A stretch of DNA of 64,000 nt from Pseudalkalibacillus hwajinpoensis (GCF_039851965.1 NZ_CP156674.1:1240001-1304000); one strand, 5' to 3'. Counted from the first letter of the stretch, positions 25,420 through 34,511 are shown. A program made the numbers and translations. The notes: generated by a model from the letters alone, not told the origin.

Positions 25420-25875
25420 TCAGAGCTCTGCGTATCTTTTCAACAACATGTAGTATACATAGCAAACGAGGTAGGCAACTAAATAAGAAACAAACGTCCA
25501 GTAAATCGTCCACCCATTTGCATAGTGGACAAGGTGAATCGCGACACCAATTCCTTCAATCACAGTTGTAAGTAAGGTAAAAAATAGAAGAATCACTGTA
25601 TGATAAAAACGAATTCGCTCCATCGCTAGAAAAAGAAAACCTGCTAAAATTGGGTAGATTCCTAAATACATCGGCAACGCCGCAATCGGTTCAGTATCAT
25701 ACTTTGGATCTATTTGCCAGAAGCCGAAATGAAAGCCAAGAACATCAAAAATGACCGCTACTAATGCCGCAAAAGGAGCAACAAGTAAGAAAAGTTTCAA
25801 ATCATTTTTGATCAGATAAATACCCGCTATCCACGGTAGTAATAACGCAAAAAATAGATTAAAAAGCATATTCAC
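25420..25875 (-). CDS. CBO0543-like multi-spanning membrane protein
   Basis: A 151-aa protein with five predicted membrane segments (LFNLFFALLLPWIAGIYLI, LFLLVAPFAALVAVIFDVL, IAALPMYLGIYPILAGFLFL, VILLFFTLLTTVIEGIGVAI and TFVSYLVAYLVCYVYYML). The PMYLGIYP and WQIDPKY segments resemble a family of uncharacterised Firmicute membrane proteins. No function known. Start is ATG 25873-25875 or the third codon. A 300-bp AT-rich gap separates it from the liv operon, and the IS element lies upstream. Confidence 0.6.
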   Translation of the reverse strand: MNMLFNLFFALLLPWIAGIYLIKNDLKLFLLVAPFAALVAVIFDVLGFHFGFWQIDPKYDTEPIAALPMYLGIYPILAGFLFLAMERIRFYHTVILLFFTLLTTVIEGIGVAIHLVHYANGWTIYWTFVSYLVAYLVCYVYYMLLKRYAEL

Positions 25876-26058
25876 TCACTCCTTAGTCAAGGAATGCACG
25901 AAAAGCGGATACTTTATACCGTATTGCAATTAAAAAAGAGCCTGATTCATAGAATTAAAATGTACCCTATAGTGTAGACACGTAAAAAAAGTCTACCTAT
26001 GGGGTGCTTTTTTGTATAATGAAACATAGACAACTTTGTATAGACTGGGGAAAACATC

Positions 26059-26472
26059 ATGAGTAAAAAGACATTTACAGAGAAAGAAATTAAACAATTA
26101 TCCACTAATCCTTATGTGAAAGTGCTCAGCACAAAGGCAATCACGTATACGGATGAATTCAAACGGATATTTATAGCTGAGAAGGAAAAAGGAAAGTTCT
26201 CAAGGCAGATCTTTGAAGAGTGTGGATTTGATACGAATATTATCGGAATGACACGTATTCAAGCCGCAAGTAAAAGGTGGAGTGCAGCTTATAAAAAGAA
26301 TGGCGTTATCGGGCTAAATGACACAAGGAAAGGCCATTCTGGGAGACCTAGAGAAAGAGATATGTCCCTTGATGAAAAGAACGCTCGACTGGAAGCACAA
26401 ATCAACTTACTTAAGGCTGAAAATGAACTCTTAAAAAAGATTCGTTTTGCGGAAAGGGGGCTAAAGAAGTAG
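26059..26472 (+). CDS. IS3 family transposase OrfA (helix-turn-helix)
   Basis: A 137-aa protein with an N-terminal region resembling HTH elements of IS150-type OrfA (EFKRIFIAEKEKGKFSRQIF) and a C-terminal coiled-coil leucine zipper (ARLEAQINLLKAENELLKK). Such zippers mediate multimerisation. A6G at 26433-26439 (A-AAA-AAG) precedes the OrfA end and fits the programmed -1 frameshift that would fuse OrfA to OrfB. GGGGAAAA precedes the start. Confidence 0.9.
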   Translation: MSKKTFTEKEIKQLSTNPYVKVLSTKAITYTDEFKRIFIAEKEKGKFSRQIFEECGFDTNIIGMTRIQAASKRWSAAYKKNGVIGLNDTRKGHSGRPRERDMSLDEKNARLEAQINLLKAENELLKKIRFAERGLKK

Positions 26473-27389
26473 TCCTCTCGCCAAGCCAAAAGTTTATTCT
26501 TATCCGTTCCGTGATTGAGAAATATCAGCTGAAAAACATGGTGAGATACCTTTGTGGAGTAGCTGGAGTTTCTAAAAGTGGATATTATAATTACTTTTCT
26601 CTTAAGGCACAAGAACGCAGAAAACACAGAGAAGCTAGGGATGAAGAAGTAAAAGAGATCATTTTAAATGCATACCGATATAAACGACGCAAAAAAGGTG
26701 CACGCCAAATAAAAATGACCTTGGCAGGCAAATTTAAGATTATTTATAACTTGAAAAGAATACGACGAATCATGAAAAAATATAATATTGTCTGCCCTAT
26801 TAGGAAAGCAAATCCTTACAGACGTTTAATGAAAGCTACCCAGGAACACTCAGTGGCCCCTAACTTATTAGAGCGTCAATTCAACCAAGGAGAGCCCGGG
26901 AAAGTCCTATTAACAGACATCACCTATTTGAGCTTTGGGAGAAATTCTAGAGCTTATTTATCAATGATATTGGATGGGGCCAGTGGAGAGGCTCTCGCCT
27001 ATCATGTCTCAGACCGGATAACCATGGACTTAGCTACAGATACACTCCAAAAACTTAAGAAGAATAGAAAATTCAAGAAACATAAGGATGCGCTCATTCA
27101 CTCAGATCAAGGAACTCACTATACTCATCCCGAATATCAAAGGATGGTAAAAAGACTTGGGTTCCGTCAATCAATGTCTAGAAGAGGAAACTGTTGGGAC
27201 AATGCCCCAATCGAGTCATTCTTTGGACACTTGAAAGACGAAACCTATTTTAAGGCATGCCTAACATTAGAAGATGTTCACAAGGAAATCAAACAATACA
27301 TGATCTACTATAACCACCATAGATATCAATGGAATCGAAAAAAGATGACCCCTGTACAATACAGAGATCATCTTTCACAAGCTGCTTAG
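26433..27389 (+). CDS. IS3 family transposase OrfB (DDE), produced by -1 frameshift
   Basis: After -1 slippage on A-AAA-AAG the frame continues as DSFCGKGAKEVVLSPSQK and joins the OrfB frame (VIEKYQLKNMVRYLCG). The integrase core shows the DDE triad: LLTDITYLS, IHSDQGTHYTHPEY and PIESFFGHLKDE, then the IS3-type YNHHRYQW. A free-standing start at GTG 26511 is possible. Frame intact, so the element may be active. Confidence 0.9.
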   Translation, partial: KKDSFCGKGAKEVVLSPSQKFILIRSVIEKYQLKNMVRYLCGVAGVSKSGYYNYFSLKAQERRKHREARDEEVKEIILNAYRYKRRKKGARQIKMTLAGKFKIIYNLKRIRRIMKKYNIVCPIRKANPYRRLMKATQEHSVAPNLLERQFNQGEPGKVLLTDITYLSFGRNSRAYLSMILDGASGEALAYHVSDRITMDLATDTLQKLKKNRKFKKHKDALIHSDQGTHYTHPEYQRMVKRLGFRQSMSRRGNCWDNAPIESFFGHLKDETYFKACLTLEDVHKEIKQYMIYYNHHRYQWNRKKMTPVQYRDHLSQAA

Positions 27390-27445
27390 ACTTTTTTTAA
27401 ACTGTCCTTTACAAAGGGTACATATTAAATCACACTCCTGATTTT

Positions 27446-27862
27446 TTATTTTTTCACAAGCAAATCTGCGATCGTTTTCTGTTTTAACCCCTCTACTATC
27501 CAGCTTTCCATTTCATCTCGAAGCTCGCATAAGGCATCCCTCGTTGGTGGGGCAAAGCATTCCTTACTCGCCACCTCCAGGAATCCTTTTGGAAAAGGCT
27601 CTGCTCTCATTGCATCATATACCTCTGCAAGCGTAATGTCTGCTGGATCCTTAACTAGCGAATAACCGCCTTCTCTGCCCTCTTTTGCCTGTATGAGTCC
27701 ACCTTTAACGAGATGGGTTAAAATTTTCCTTAAGAACGCAGATTGTGAATTAAGTTTCTCTGCCATCTTTCCACTTGGACAGAGTCCTTCATGATCCGCA
27801 AGAACGACGAGTGCCTGAAGCGCCATGCCGAACCATCTTGTACTGGAAACGTTCTCTGCCAT
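27446..27862 (-). CDS. Rrf2 family transcriptional regulator
   Basis: A 138-aa winged-helix regulator: STRWFGMALQALVVLADHEG at the N-terminus, helix-turn-helix PSGKMAEKLNSQSAFLRKIL near residues 32-52, wing GREGGYSL, then VASKECFAPPTRDALCEL with two cysteines, only part of the three-Cys Fe-S set of IscR-type members. ATG 27860-27862 follows AGAGGTGAG; the GTG three codons upstream lies in that signal. It is divergent from yjcF and may control it. Confidence 0.88.
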   Translation of the reverse strand: MAENVSSTRWFGMALQALVVLADHEGLCPSGKMAEKLNSQSAFLRKILTHLVKGGLIQAKEGREGGYSLVKDPADITLAEVYDAMRAEPFPKGFLEVASKECFAPPTRDALCELRDEMESWIVEGLKQKTIADLLVKK

Positions 27863-28019
27863 CTTTCTCACCTCTTCACTACTTCTATTTATTTTGATGC
27901 ATACGTTTTTGAAAGTAAAGTCTTCTACTTAAAAGTAACACCCCTTTCCTCCTTTATTTACAGTGAGCCATTTCATTGATTATACTCAGTCTATATAACT
28001 TATCAGGAGGAAAACAAAA

Positions 28020-28460
28020 ATGATCGCAGTACGTATCGAAACTGAAGAAGCATTACATAAAGCTTTTACCATTCGTAAAAAAGTGTTTATCGAAGAACAG
28101 GGCACGCCTGCAGAAGATGAATATGACCAATTCGACACTCTGGACGCTGCCGAGCATATCCTTATTCTTGACCAGAAAGAGGCTGTCGGGACAGGAAGAT
28201 GGCGAATTGCAGATGGTGGGGGAAAGCTTGAGCGCATCTGTATTCTCAAGACTCATCGAAAACTTGGGATCGGAAACCTGATCGTTAACAAGCTTGAACA
28301 ACTTGCCACATCAAAAGGCATGAAGTATGTGAAGCTTCATGGTCAGGTGCAAGCAGAAGGTTTCTATCATAAGCTTGGTTACGTAACCGACTCTGACGTA
28401 TTTATGGAAGATGGAATACCACATGTTCTAATGAGGAAAAAACTTCCTGAAACCAACTAG
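28020..28460 (+). CDS. yjcF: YjcF-like GNAT N-acetyltransferase
   Basis: A 146-aa GNAT: AFTIRKKVFIEEQGTPAEDE near residues 15-34 (typical of the YjcF/ElaA subgroup), GTGRWRIADG, the acetyl-CoA loop HRKLGIGNLIVNKLE near residues 79-93 and GFYHKLGY near 118. Substrate unknown. AGGAGG precedes ATG. Divergent from the Rrf2 gene with a ~155-bp shared promoter region. Confidence 0.88.
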   Translation: MIAVRIETEEALHKAFTIRKKVFIEEQGTPAEDEYDQFDTLDAAEHILILDQKEAVGTGRWRIADGGGKLERICILKTHRKLGIGNLIVNKLEQLATSKGMKYVKLHGQVQAEGFYHKLGYVTDSDVFMEDGIPHVLMRKKLPETN

Positions 28461-28545
28461 ACAAGTTAATCGTAAGTTAGATTAGAAACAGTAATGGGAA
28501 CATAAGTATAGTACTATCAAATATAGAAAAGAGGATGAAGTATAC

Positions 28546-29274
28546 ATGATGCGAAGCGGTAATCCCGTATTAAAAAATGATACATTCAACAGATCGCGCA
28601 CTCAGGGTGAAGCGATGACGATTGGTGGAACAGTAGCAAAAACGTTCTTCCTGTTCCTGTTTTTACTCGGTTCAGCGATCTACACCTGGTACCGGTATTC
28701 TCAGGGAGAAGATATTTACACAATGATGGTGATTGGCGCGATCGGTGCCCTTGTCTTTGCACTCATAACGGTCTTCTTCCATCGAGCAGCACCAATTACT
28801 GGGCCAATTTACGCCACTCTCGAAGGGTTTGCAATTGGTGGACTTTCAGCAATTCTTGAAGCACGATATCCAGGAATTGTGATCCAGGCAGCTGCACTTA
28901 CCTTCTCTGTCATGGGCGTTCTGCTGTTCCTTTATGCAGCTCGCATTATTAAAGTAACAAAGAATTTCAGATTAATGGTCGTCTCGGCAACGCTTGCGAT
29001 TTTCGTTGTGTACATCGTTGACCTGGGTCTGAATCTATTTCTCGGTATGAATGTTCCTTACCTGCATACGAATGGCCTGATCGGAATCGGCATCAGTCTA
29101 TTCATTGTTGCGATCGCTGCACTTAACCTTGTGCTTGATTTTGACTTTATTGAAAATGGCGCCAACCGCGGCGCACCAAAACACCTGGAATGGTACGGCG
29201 CATTCGGATTAATGGTCACACTCGTATGGCTTTACATTGAAATTCTTCACCTGCTACAAAAAATTCGACGATAA
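28546..29274 (+). CDS. Bax inhibitor-1/YccA-like membrane protein
   Basis: A 242-aa polytopic protein with a soluble N-terminus (MRSGNPVLKNDTFNRSR) typical of the Bax1-I family and seven hydrophobic segments. PITGPIYATLEGFAIGGLSA near residues 84-103 and the C-terminal GAPKHLEWYGAFGLMVTLVW are family motifs. Bacterial relatives are implicated in membrane Ca2+ flux or protease modulation (family knowledge). GAGGATGAAG precedes the first ATG. Confidence 0.88.
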   Translation: MMRSGNPVLKNDTFNRSRTQGEAMTIGGTVAKTFFLFLFLLGSAIYTWYRYSQGEDIYTMMVIGAIGALVFALITVFFHRAAPITGPIYATLEGFAIGGLSAILEARYPGIVIQAAALTFSVMGVLLFLYAARIIKVTKNFRLMVVSATLAIFVVYIVDLGLNLFLGMNVPYLHTNGLIGIGISLFIVAIAALNLVLDFDFIENGANRGAPKHLEWYGAFGLMVTLVWLYIEILHLLQKIRR

Positions 29275-29351
29275 CATAGAGGCGCATTGTTGTTTACGAG
29301 AGTCATTACCCATCAATAAACCTTTCTTCGATAGAAAATTAATTGTTAAAT

Positions 29352-29395
29352 AAGCCGCACTTCATCCGATATGGATTGAATTGCGGCTTTTATTT
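29352..29395 (+). terminator. Terminator downstream of the Bax1-I gene
   Basis: AAGCCGC and GCGGCTT, with an extended imperfect stem (CTTCATCC and GGATTGAA), followed by TTTATTTATA. It precedes the EamA gene. Confidence 0.75.
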
Positions 29396-29472
29396 ATACT
29401 GGAAGCAATGGATATTTACATATACCCAATTATGGTAGAATATAAAATTAATAGTAGATTGGAGGGATACGT

Positions 29473-30390
29473 TTGGAAAATAAATCAGCCTGGCTACTGA
29501 TTGCCATAGGCGCTTCATTATGGGGTGTCATTGGTGTTTTTGTAACTTTTCTTTATGAAATCGGGTTCACGGCGATTCAGGTGGTAGCGATGCGGGTTTT
29601 AACTGCCTCCCTCTTCATGGTCTTTTATGTCAGTTTTAAGAATCGCAATCTATTTAAGATAAAGGTGAAGGACAGCCGATACTTCGTAGGCACGGGCATC
29701 ATCAGTATCGTTCTGTTTAACTGGTGCTTGTTCAGTTCTATGGAAGAATCGTCGATTTCGATTGCTTTCATTTTACTTTATACTGCTCCAGTCTTTGTGA
29801 CGATTTTTTCATGGCTGCTTTTCAATGAATCAATGACCTTCCGCAAAGTCACCGCACTGCTCATTACATTGGTAGGCTGTTCTCTTGTAATCGGACTTTT
29901 TTCTAACACGAGTGGTTCCATTTCACTTTATGGACTTATTCTTGGGCTTGGATCCGGATTATTCTACGCCTTGTATAGTATATTCGGTAAGTTCGCCCTT
30001 AAAAAATACGACTCGTTAACAGTTACAGTTTACACCTTTTTGTTCGCTTCAATCGCAGTTGTACCATTCAGTAATCCAGGGTCCATGATATCCCTATTCT
30101 TAAGTATCAAAGTATGGCTATTAATTATAGGTCTAGGCTTCTTATCAACGATGCTGCCCTTCATTTTTTACACGAAAGGCTTGCAATATGTGGAGTCCAG
30201 TCGTGCCTCTATCGTTGCAACTATTGAGCCAGTAATCGCCTCTCTTATCGGTTTTCTCATCTTTAACGAAACGTTATCCTTATGGCAGTATATGGGGATG
30301 ATAATGGTGATTAGTTCAGTCGTTATTGTGCAAGAATCAAAGAAACATTACAAAAGCCCTCCTCGTCGATATGAGAAAGTTCAAGCATGA
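29473..30390 (+). CDS. EamA/DMT family transporter
   Basis: A 305-aa, ten-helix drug/metabolite exporter: two repeats, GASLWGVIGVFVTFLYE at the N-terminus, GLGSGLFYALYSIFGK in the middle, VESSRASIVATIEPVIASLIG and FNETLSLWQYMG in the second. The substrate is unknown. The start is TTG 29473-29475 behind GGAGGGA. The helical halves are complete and no lesion was seen. Confidence 0.88.
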   Translation: MENKSAWLLIAIGASLWGVIGVFVTFLYEIGFTAIQVVAMRVLTASLFMVFYVSFKNRNLFKIKVKDSRYFVGTGIISIVLFNWCLFSSMEESSISIAFILLYTAPVFVTIFSWLLFNESMTFRKVTALLITLVGCSLVIGLFSNTSGSISLYGLILGLGSGLFYALYSIFGKFALKKYDSLTVTVYTFLFASIAVVPFSNPGSMISLFLSIKVWLLIIGLGFLSTMLPFIFYTKGLQYVESSRASIVATIEPVIASLIGFLIFNETLSLWQYMGMIMVISSVVIVQESKKHYKSPPRRYEKVQA

Positions 30391-30517
30391 ACCTCTATCA
30401 CTATCAAAACGTTATGATCGCTCAGAAAATATCAGGAGCCTTTGCACTTTAGCGAGGGTTTCTTTCAGTATTTCATGCTCGACCGCTTAACAGTGTATTT
30501 AAATATTAGTTTATCAA

Positions 30518-30652
30518 TTATTCAAGACAAGCTGGTATAGCTGAATTTCTTTTACCTTTTACGAATTTAGCAAATACAAACCGAATGAAAGGTCCCATGA
30601 TGACAAGTTGCAGTGGAAGTGCAAAAATGAAATTTTTGAATGAAGTGAACAC
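30518..30652 (-). pseudogene. DUF2798 protein remnant
   Basis: The minus-strand frame from GTG 30652 reads FTSFKNFIFALPLQLVI and MGPFIRFVFAKFVKG to a stop at 30518, matching the second half of small DUF2798 membrane proteins. An in-frame TGA lies just upstream and the first transmembrane helix is not recognisable. A 44-aa fragment in a 370-bp gap. Confidence 0.5.
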
Positions 30653-30763
30653 TTGTTTTCTTCTTCAGTTTATTTAGTGTTATAGTATTTTTCTTCTTAC
30701 TCTATCCTGTCCATTTCCAGCTTAATTTTAAAGTTAACGGTAGTTCAAAATCGTTACTCTTCC

Positions 30764-31454
30764 TTAGTGGCGAACCCGATAGTAAAGCCAGACTGCCCCT
30801 TTATCTGCGACAGGCTTTGTTTCCATCAACTCAAGCGAGGCAGGCATCTTGAATCGAAGAAAGATCTTCACAGTCAAATACCGTTGGCGTCGCCCGTCCG
30901 CCGATCGCAAGAGGTGCAAGAACGATACTTATCTCATCAATAAGTCCAGCTCTTAAGAAAGCTCCGTTTATCGAACCCCCTCCACTAAGACCCAACCGCC
31001 TGAATCCGTGATCATAAAGCTGTTCGAGGGCAAGCCCATTATCTATGTATTCTCCACTACCCGCGACGAGATAAGTAATCCCCTTTTTCTTCAATTGCTC
31101 AATATACGGTTCAGAGACATTTTCTCTCGTTACTACAATTAGCCCTTCTGTTTGTGACCAATTCATTCGTCCCCTGCCATCAAACACGATGTACGCTTGC
31201 GACTTCTGTGGCTCTGTAATCGGATTTTTCAACTCTACCCAATCTTCGCTCCATACAATCAGGCTTTCACTACCGGATATCATAGCGTCACAGTTCAATT
31301 CATCATAGAGCCTATGTGTAAGATCATTCGCATCCCCATCCACGCCTTTATCAGTCCACTCCATTACATTGTGATTTGGTGCCATCGTAATTCTGCCATC
31401 AACCGATGAAAAAAGATTAAGCACAACTTCAGGTCTTTTCTTCAAATCAATCAT
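30764..31454 (-). pseudogene. RibD C-terminal/dihydrofolate-reductase-like protein with C-terminal frameshift
   Basis: A pyrimidine-reductase-like (RibD_C) protein: VVLNLFSSVDGRIT at the N-terminus, GLSGGGSINGAFLRAGLIDE near residue 165 and PLAIGGRATPTVFDCEDLS. The written frame stops at 30831 after SSIQDACLA, but in the next frame the sequence reads MPASLELMETKPVADKGAVW, ending LYYRVRH at 30764, the normal family C-terminus. One base near 30840 is gained or two lost. The core fold is intact, so partial activity cannot be excluded. Confidence 0.82.
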
Positions 31455-31543
31455 CCTTTCCTATTTCTACCATTATAATTTCTCCAGGAAATGAATGTCA
31501 GTGTTTTTTAAAACAAAAAAAGACTTAGCCAAAGCTATGCCTT

Positions 31544-31983
31544 TTACCCGTAGTTATTCTGATGTTCTTTCTTCTTCTTTAAAAATGCTTCATCTGTTCT
31601 CACGATTTTCCATTTTTCTTCAAAAATCCGTGCCGACTCTTTCCTCGTCGATGTCCCGTTCGTTCATCTCGCCATCTTTGTCATACTTCTTTCCACCTTT
31701 GTAGTTCGCATACCGACGAGCTCTTGTATAGCCCATTTGAATAAACTTTCGCACCATGTCCATTCCAACAAAATCATCTTTTTCTTGGTATTCCCTGAAC
31801 ATCTCGTATATTTTCTCAGTAGATTCCCTTGCGATATCCTGTCTTTTAAAACGCCAGTGCGGCAGGATTTCGCTCTTATATGGTTCTACCATCAACACCC
31901 CCTGCTCACCTCGTCCTACACGATACTTCTCTGGATGATCACGGAAGTTAATATTGTCAAAATCGAGATCGTAATCGAATCAT
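31544..31983 (-). pseudogene. DUF4385 gene with two frameshifts
   Basis: The family is recognised by FDYDLDFDNINFRDHPEKYR, VGRGEQGVLMVEPYKSEILP and FVGMDMVRKFIQMGYTRARR, YANYKGGKKYD. The ATG at 31981-31983 behind AAAGGGAGTG is one base out of frame with this. A second shift near 31628 separates it from ARIFEEKWKIVRTDEAFLKK, the usual C-terminus, ending at 31544. Total length (440 bp, ~146 codons) is normal. Function of the family is unknown. Confidence 0.85.
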
Positions 31984-32032
31984 GCTTCCCACTCCCTTTG
32001 GAAGAGTATCCCACTTAAAGTGTTTGAACAAA

Positions 32033-32067
32033 AAAGGACCTCTTTATCAATCCTAAGAGCGTCCTTT
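32033..32067 (-). terminator. Terminator of the 32-aa peptide gene
   Basis: AAAGGAC and GTCCTTT enclose an inner CTCTT/AAGAG stem, with a T-run on the minus strand, about 25 bp after the peptide stop codon. Confidence 0.75.
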
Positions 32068-32091
32068 CATCTACCCCAATCTTTATCAGGA

Positions 32092-32190
32092 TTATACGAT
32101 TTTTTTGATTAACCTTCCAAGCGTACGTGGAATAAATAGAAGGATATCTACGATAGTATGGATTAGTGAACGAATCATTTTCATTGTCAT
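32092..32190 (-). CDS. Small amphipathic basic peptide (32 aa)
   Basis: Reads MTMKMIRSLIHTIVDILLFI then PRTLGRLIKKIV, with AAGGAGG at ideal spacing and its own terminator. One hydrophobic helix, net positive. This resembles a membrane-active or membrane-associated small peptide. No family recognised. Overlapping frames on the same strand are poorer candidates because they lack the ribosome-binding site. Confidence 0.65.
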   Translation of the reverse strand: MTMKMIRSLIHTIVDILLFIPRTLGRLIKKIV

Positions 32191-32318
32191 CCCTCCTTGT
32201 CTTATACATACACATTCCACCAAAGAAACAAATTCAAACTTAGCCATTAAAGACTCTATTGCTAAAAACAATTAATTCAAAACCATGCAATTAACTCAAT
32301 CCTTTATTTCATCAAAAA

Positions 32319-32345
32319 GACGTCTATCTTATAACAGATAAACGC
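32319..32345 (-). terminator. Terminator of the nucleosidase-like lipoprotein gene
   Basis: GCGTTTATCT-GTTATA-AGATAGACG on the minus strand followed by TCTTTTTG, 23 bp after the stop codon. Confidence 0.75.
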
Positions 32346-32367
32346 CCAATTATTATTCAATTTTATA

Positions 32368-33246
32368 TTATTCGGCTTTCTTCGTAGATATATATTCACT
32401 TACTACTTGATAAACATACTCCTGGTTTGCTGCTGCTGTATCAGGGTTGTATTGCCCTCCATTTGTTTTATTATTAGAAAGGATTCTAATACCCAGATAT
32501 GGTACATCATACGCTTGAGCAATTTGTGCTCCAGCAGCACCTTCCATTTCTTCAACAGACGTCCCATATTTATTATGGAACCATTTAATACGATCCACTT
32601 CATTATTCCAAACGTCCGCAGAACCGATTGTACCCTCGACAACTTTACCCTTAGTGTATGTGTCTTTGACTGCGTTAGCAGCTGCAAGTAATCCCTTATC
32701 TCCCTCATAGTACCGGATGTTTTCAGCATCTGGATCTTCTCCAGCACTTCCTTCAGAAGCCATTAAGTCCATAGGTTTCCATTCAGTTGGATGAATCCCC
32801 TGATTTTCATCTTTATTCGCTGTTTTTAAAGAACCAATGTTTGTCGTTCTTTTTCCTAAAACAATATCAAATACGTTTAACTCTGGATCATGTCCCCCAG
32901 ATGTTCCTTGGTTGATGATTGCTATAGGGTTATATTTCTCAATAGCTATTGCTGTAGCAGCTGCTGTATTTTCCATTCCTTTTCCTGTTTTTGCCACGAT
33001 AACAGGATAATCATCTAGAGTCCCTTTATAAAATACAAACGTTCCAGAATTCTCTTCTTTTACATCCTCTAACCTTTGTGCAAATTCTTCAGCTTCGATC
33101 GGCATTGGACCTTGAACAATAATAGGCCTTTGAGCCTCTTCTTCCTCTGTTTCAGCTTGTGAAGTAGGATTGCATCCTACAATTGCTAATAACAATACTG
33201 CAATCATTGTTAGCAAAGCCCATCGCTTTATCACTTTGTTTCTCAT
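32368..33246 (-). CDS. MTA/SAH nucleosidase-like lipoprotein (PNP_UDP_1 family)
   Basis: A 292-aa protein with a lipoprotein signal peptide (lipobox ending Cys25, AIVGC), an acidic linker, and a nucleoside phosphorylase-type domain: AKTGKGMENTAAATAIAIE, INQGTSGGHDPELNVFDIV and the substrate-binding VEEMEGAAGAQIAQ. The position of the catalytic Asp of MTA/SAH nucleosidases (RxISDxA) is RILSNNKTNG here, that is Asn. The enzyme would act outside the cell, splitting nucleosides such as 5-prime-methylthioadenosine to a base and sugar for uptake. The standard intracellular enzyme is probably encoded elsewhere. Confidence 0.85.
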   Translation of the reverse strand: MRNKVIKRWALLTMIAVLLLAIVGCNPTSQAETEEEEAQRPIIVQGPMPIEAEEFAQRLEDVKEENSGTFVFYKGTLDDYPVIVAKTGKGMENTAAATAIAIEKYNPIAIINQGTSGGHDPELNVFDIVLGKRTTNIGSLKTANKDENQGIHPTEWKPMDLMASEGSAGEDPDAENIRYYEGDKGLLAAANAVKDTYTKGKVVEGTIGSADVWNNEVDRIKWFHNKYGTSVEEMEGAAGAQIAQAYDVPYLGIRILSNNKTNGGQYNPDTAAANQEYVYQVVSEYISTKKAE

Positions 33247-33773
33247 AAGTAAACTCTCCTATCCCTGTTGTTTGATATACTCGAAGTTTTAATCATAAGA
33301 AATAGGCCTAGATCATGTAGAGTGATTTCTACCTTCCAGACCTGCTAAATTAAAGTATAAATAATAAAGCAAAAATATAGCTAATGCTAAATCAGAGAAT
33401 AAGATCGCCTCAAAAGACGAACATATCCATACTTTAACTCGTAGTCCAGTTCTTAAATGGGAACCAGGTAGAAACGCTCAGACCATATTACTGAGAATAT
33501 ACGAGTATTGCTATTTATAATTAGTACTTCGATAATATAACAAATAAATAATCGTTAATCAACAAAAATATGAACTTTATCTTATTAGTTTACATTTAAT
33601 GTTCGTCTTTAAAGGTTAAATCAGATTATAAACGAATTTATATTACGTATTCCGAAAAAATTCTCACGAATTAATCCATTGAAATTATGAATAGTTTTGA
33701 GATATCAGTAGATGATAGTAAACGTGCTTAAATGAAAGGTGGCACGATAATGAATTTATTTAGGAGGATCAAA
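33247..33773. other. AT-rich intergenic region, nothing recognised
   Basis: A 527-bp gap between divergent genes. It is strongly AT-rich with many short direct repeats of TTAT/ATAA type. No ORF with a ribosome-binding site, RNA gene or repeat copy was recognised. It presumably contains promoters for both flanking genes. Confidence 0.5.
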
Positions 33774-34286
33774 ATGGGCATATTAAGCGGGAATCCGACA
33801 AATGAACCAATGCATTATGGTGAGGTTTTTGGACTTTGGACATTTGTTACAACTGCTAAAGGATTAGTTGCTGGTTATCAGACTCAATTGAATCATGCAG
33901 GAGACGAAGACCTTCACAAGTTACTTGAAGAAGCGATCGCTGGTGGAAAACAGGAAATTCAACAAGTTGAAACTCTGCTTAAAGAAAATGGCGTAGGGTT
34001 ATCCCCGACTCCACCTGAACGCCCTAAAGCTTGCCTGGAAGACATTCCAAATGGGGCAAGGTTCCAGGACCCAGAAATTTCAGCAGCTCTATCAAATAAC
34101 ATTGCAGCTGGACTTGTAACATGCAGTCAAATTATGGGACAGTCTATTCGTGAAGACATTGCTATGTTATTCGGACAGTTTCATGTACAAAAAGCCGCTT
34201 TAGGTGCTAAAGCGTTAAGACTTAATAAAGAAAAAGGCTGGTTAATACCTCCTCCACTGCACCATCATAAATCAGAAGATTGTTAA
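33774..34286 (+). CDS. DUF3231 family protein
   Basis: A 170-aa helical protein of the DUF3231/CotF-like group, with GILSGNPTNEPMHYGEVFGL at the N-terminus and LFGQFHVQKAALGAKALRL toward the end, ending with HHHKSEDC. These ferritin-like four-helix proteins are common in spore formers and often linked to the spore. ATG 33774 is chosen because AGGAGG lies seven bases upstream; earlier in-frame ATGs include that sequence as codons. Confidence 0.8.
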   Translation: MGILSGNPTNEPMHYGEVFGLWTFVTTAKGLVAGYQTQLNHAGDEDLHKLLEEAIAGGKQEIQQVETLLKENGVGLSPTPPERPKACLEDIPNGARFQDPEISAALSNNIAAGLVTCSQIMGQSIREDIAMLFGQFHVQKAALGAKALRLNKEKGWLIPPPLHHHKSEDC

Positions 34287-34299
34287 TTACTTAGTCTAA

Positions 34300-34344
34300 A
34301 GGCAGAAACCCTCCATAGCTTAGGGTTTCTGCCTTTCATTTTTT
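34300..34344 (+). terminator. Terminator of the DUF3231 gene
   Basis: AGGCAGAAACCCT and AGGGTTTCTGCCT (13-bp perfect stem) followed by TTCATTTTTT. Confidence 0.9.
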
Positions 34345-34511
34345 GAATATTCTCCATCTACATAAAGTAAGATCAAGAGGTTTGTGTCCTGAACAGTAAA
34401 AGAGTATAATTTGATAATTGATTGTAAATATCCATTCTCAGTTACTCAAAAACACGATGTAGACTTTTCATAGACTACAAAAACTCATAGAAAACAAGAG
34501 GAGGTTATGAG

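Larger units (their letters stand above)
25961..27422 (+). mobile_element. IS3 family (IS150 group) insertion sequence, complete
   Basis: 1462 bp bounded by imperfect terminal inverted repeats: left end TGTACCCTATAGTGTAGAC..AAAAAAAGTCTA, right end (reverse complement) TGTACCCTTTGTAAAGGAC..AAAAAAAGTCTA, about 36 bp each. It carries orfA and orfB in the overlapping IS3 arrangement. The three bases flanking the ends (AAA left, TAT right) are not identical, so no target duplication is seen. It lies between genes and interrupts nothing recognisable. Confidence 0.92.

Noticed and set aside
32015..32215. 66-aa frame overlapping the small peptide gene
   Set aside because: Composition looks random, and the AAGGAGG site serves the 32-aa frame instead.
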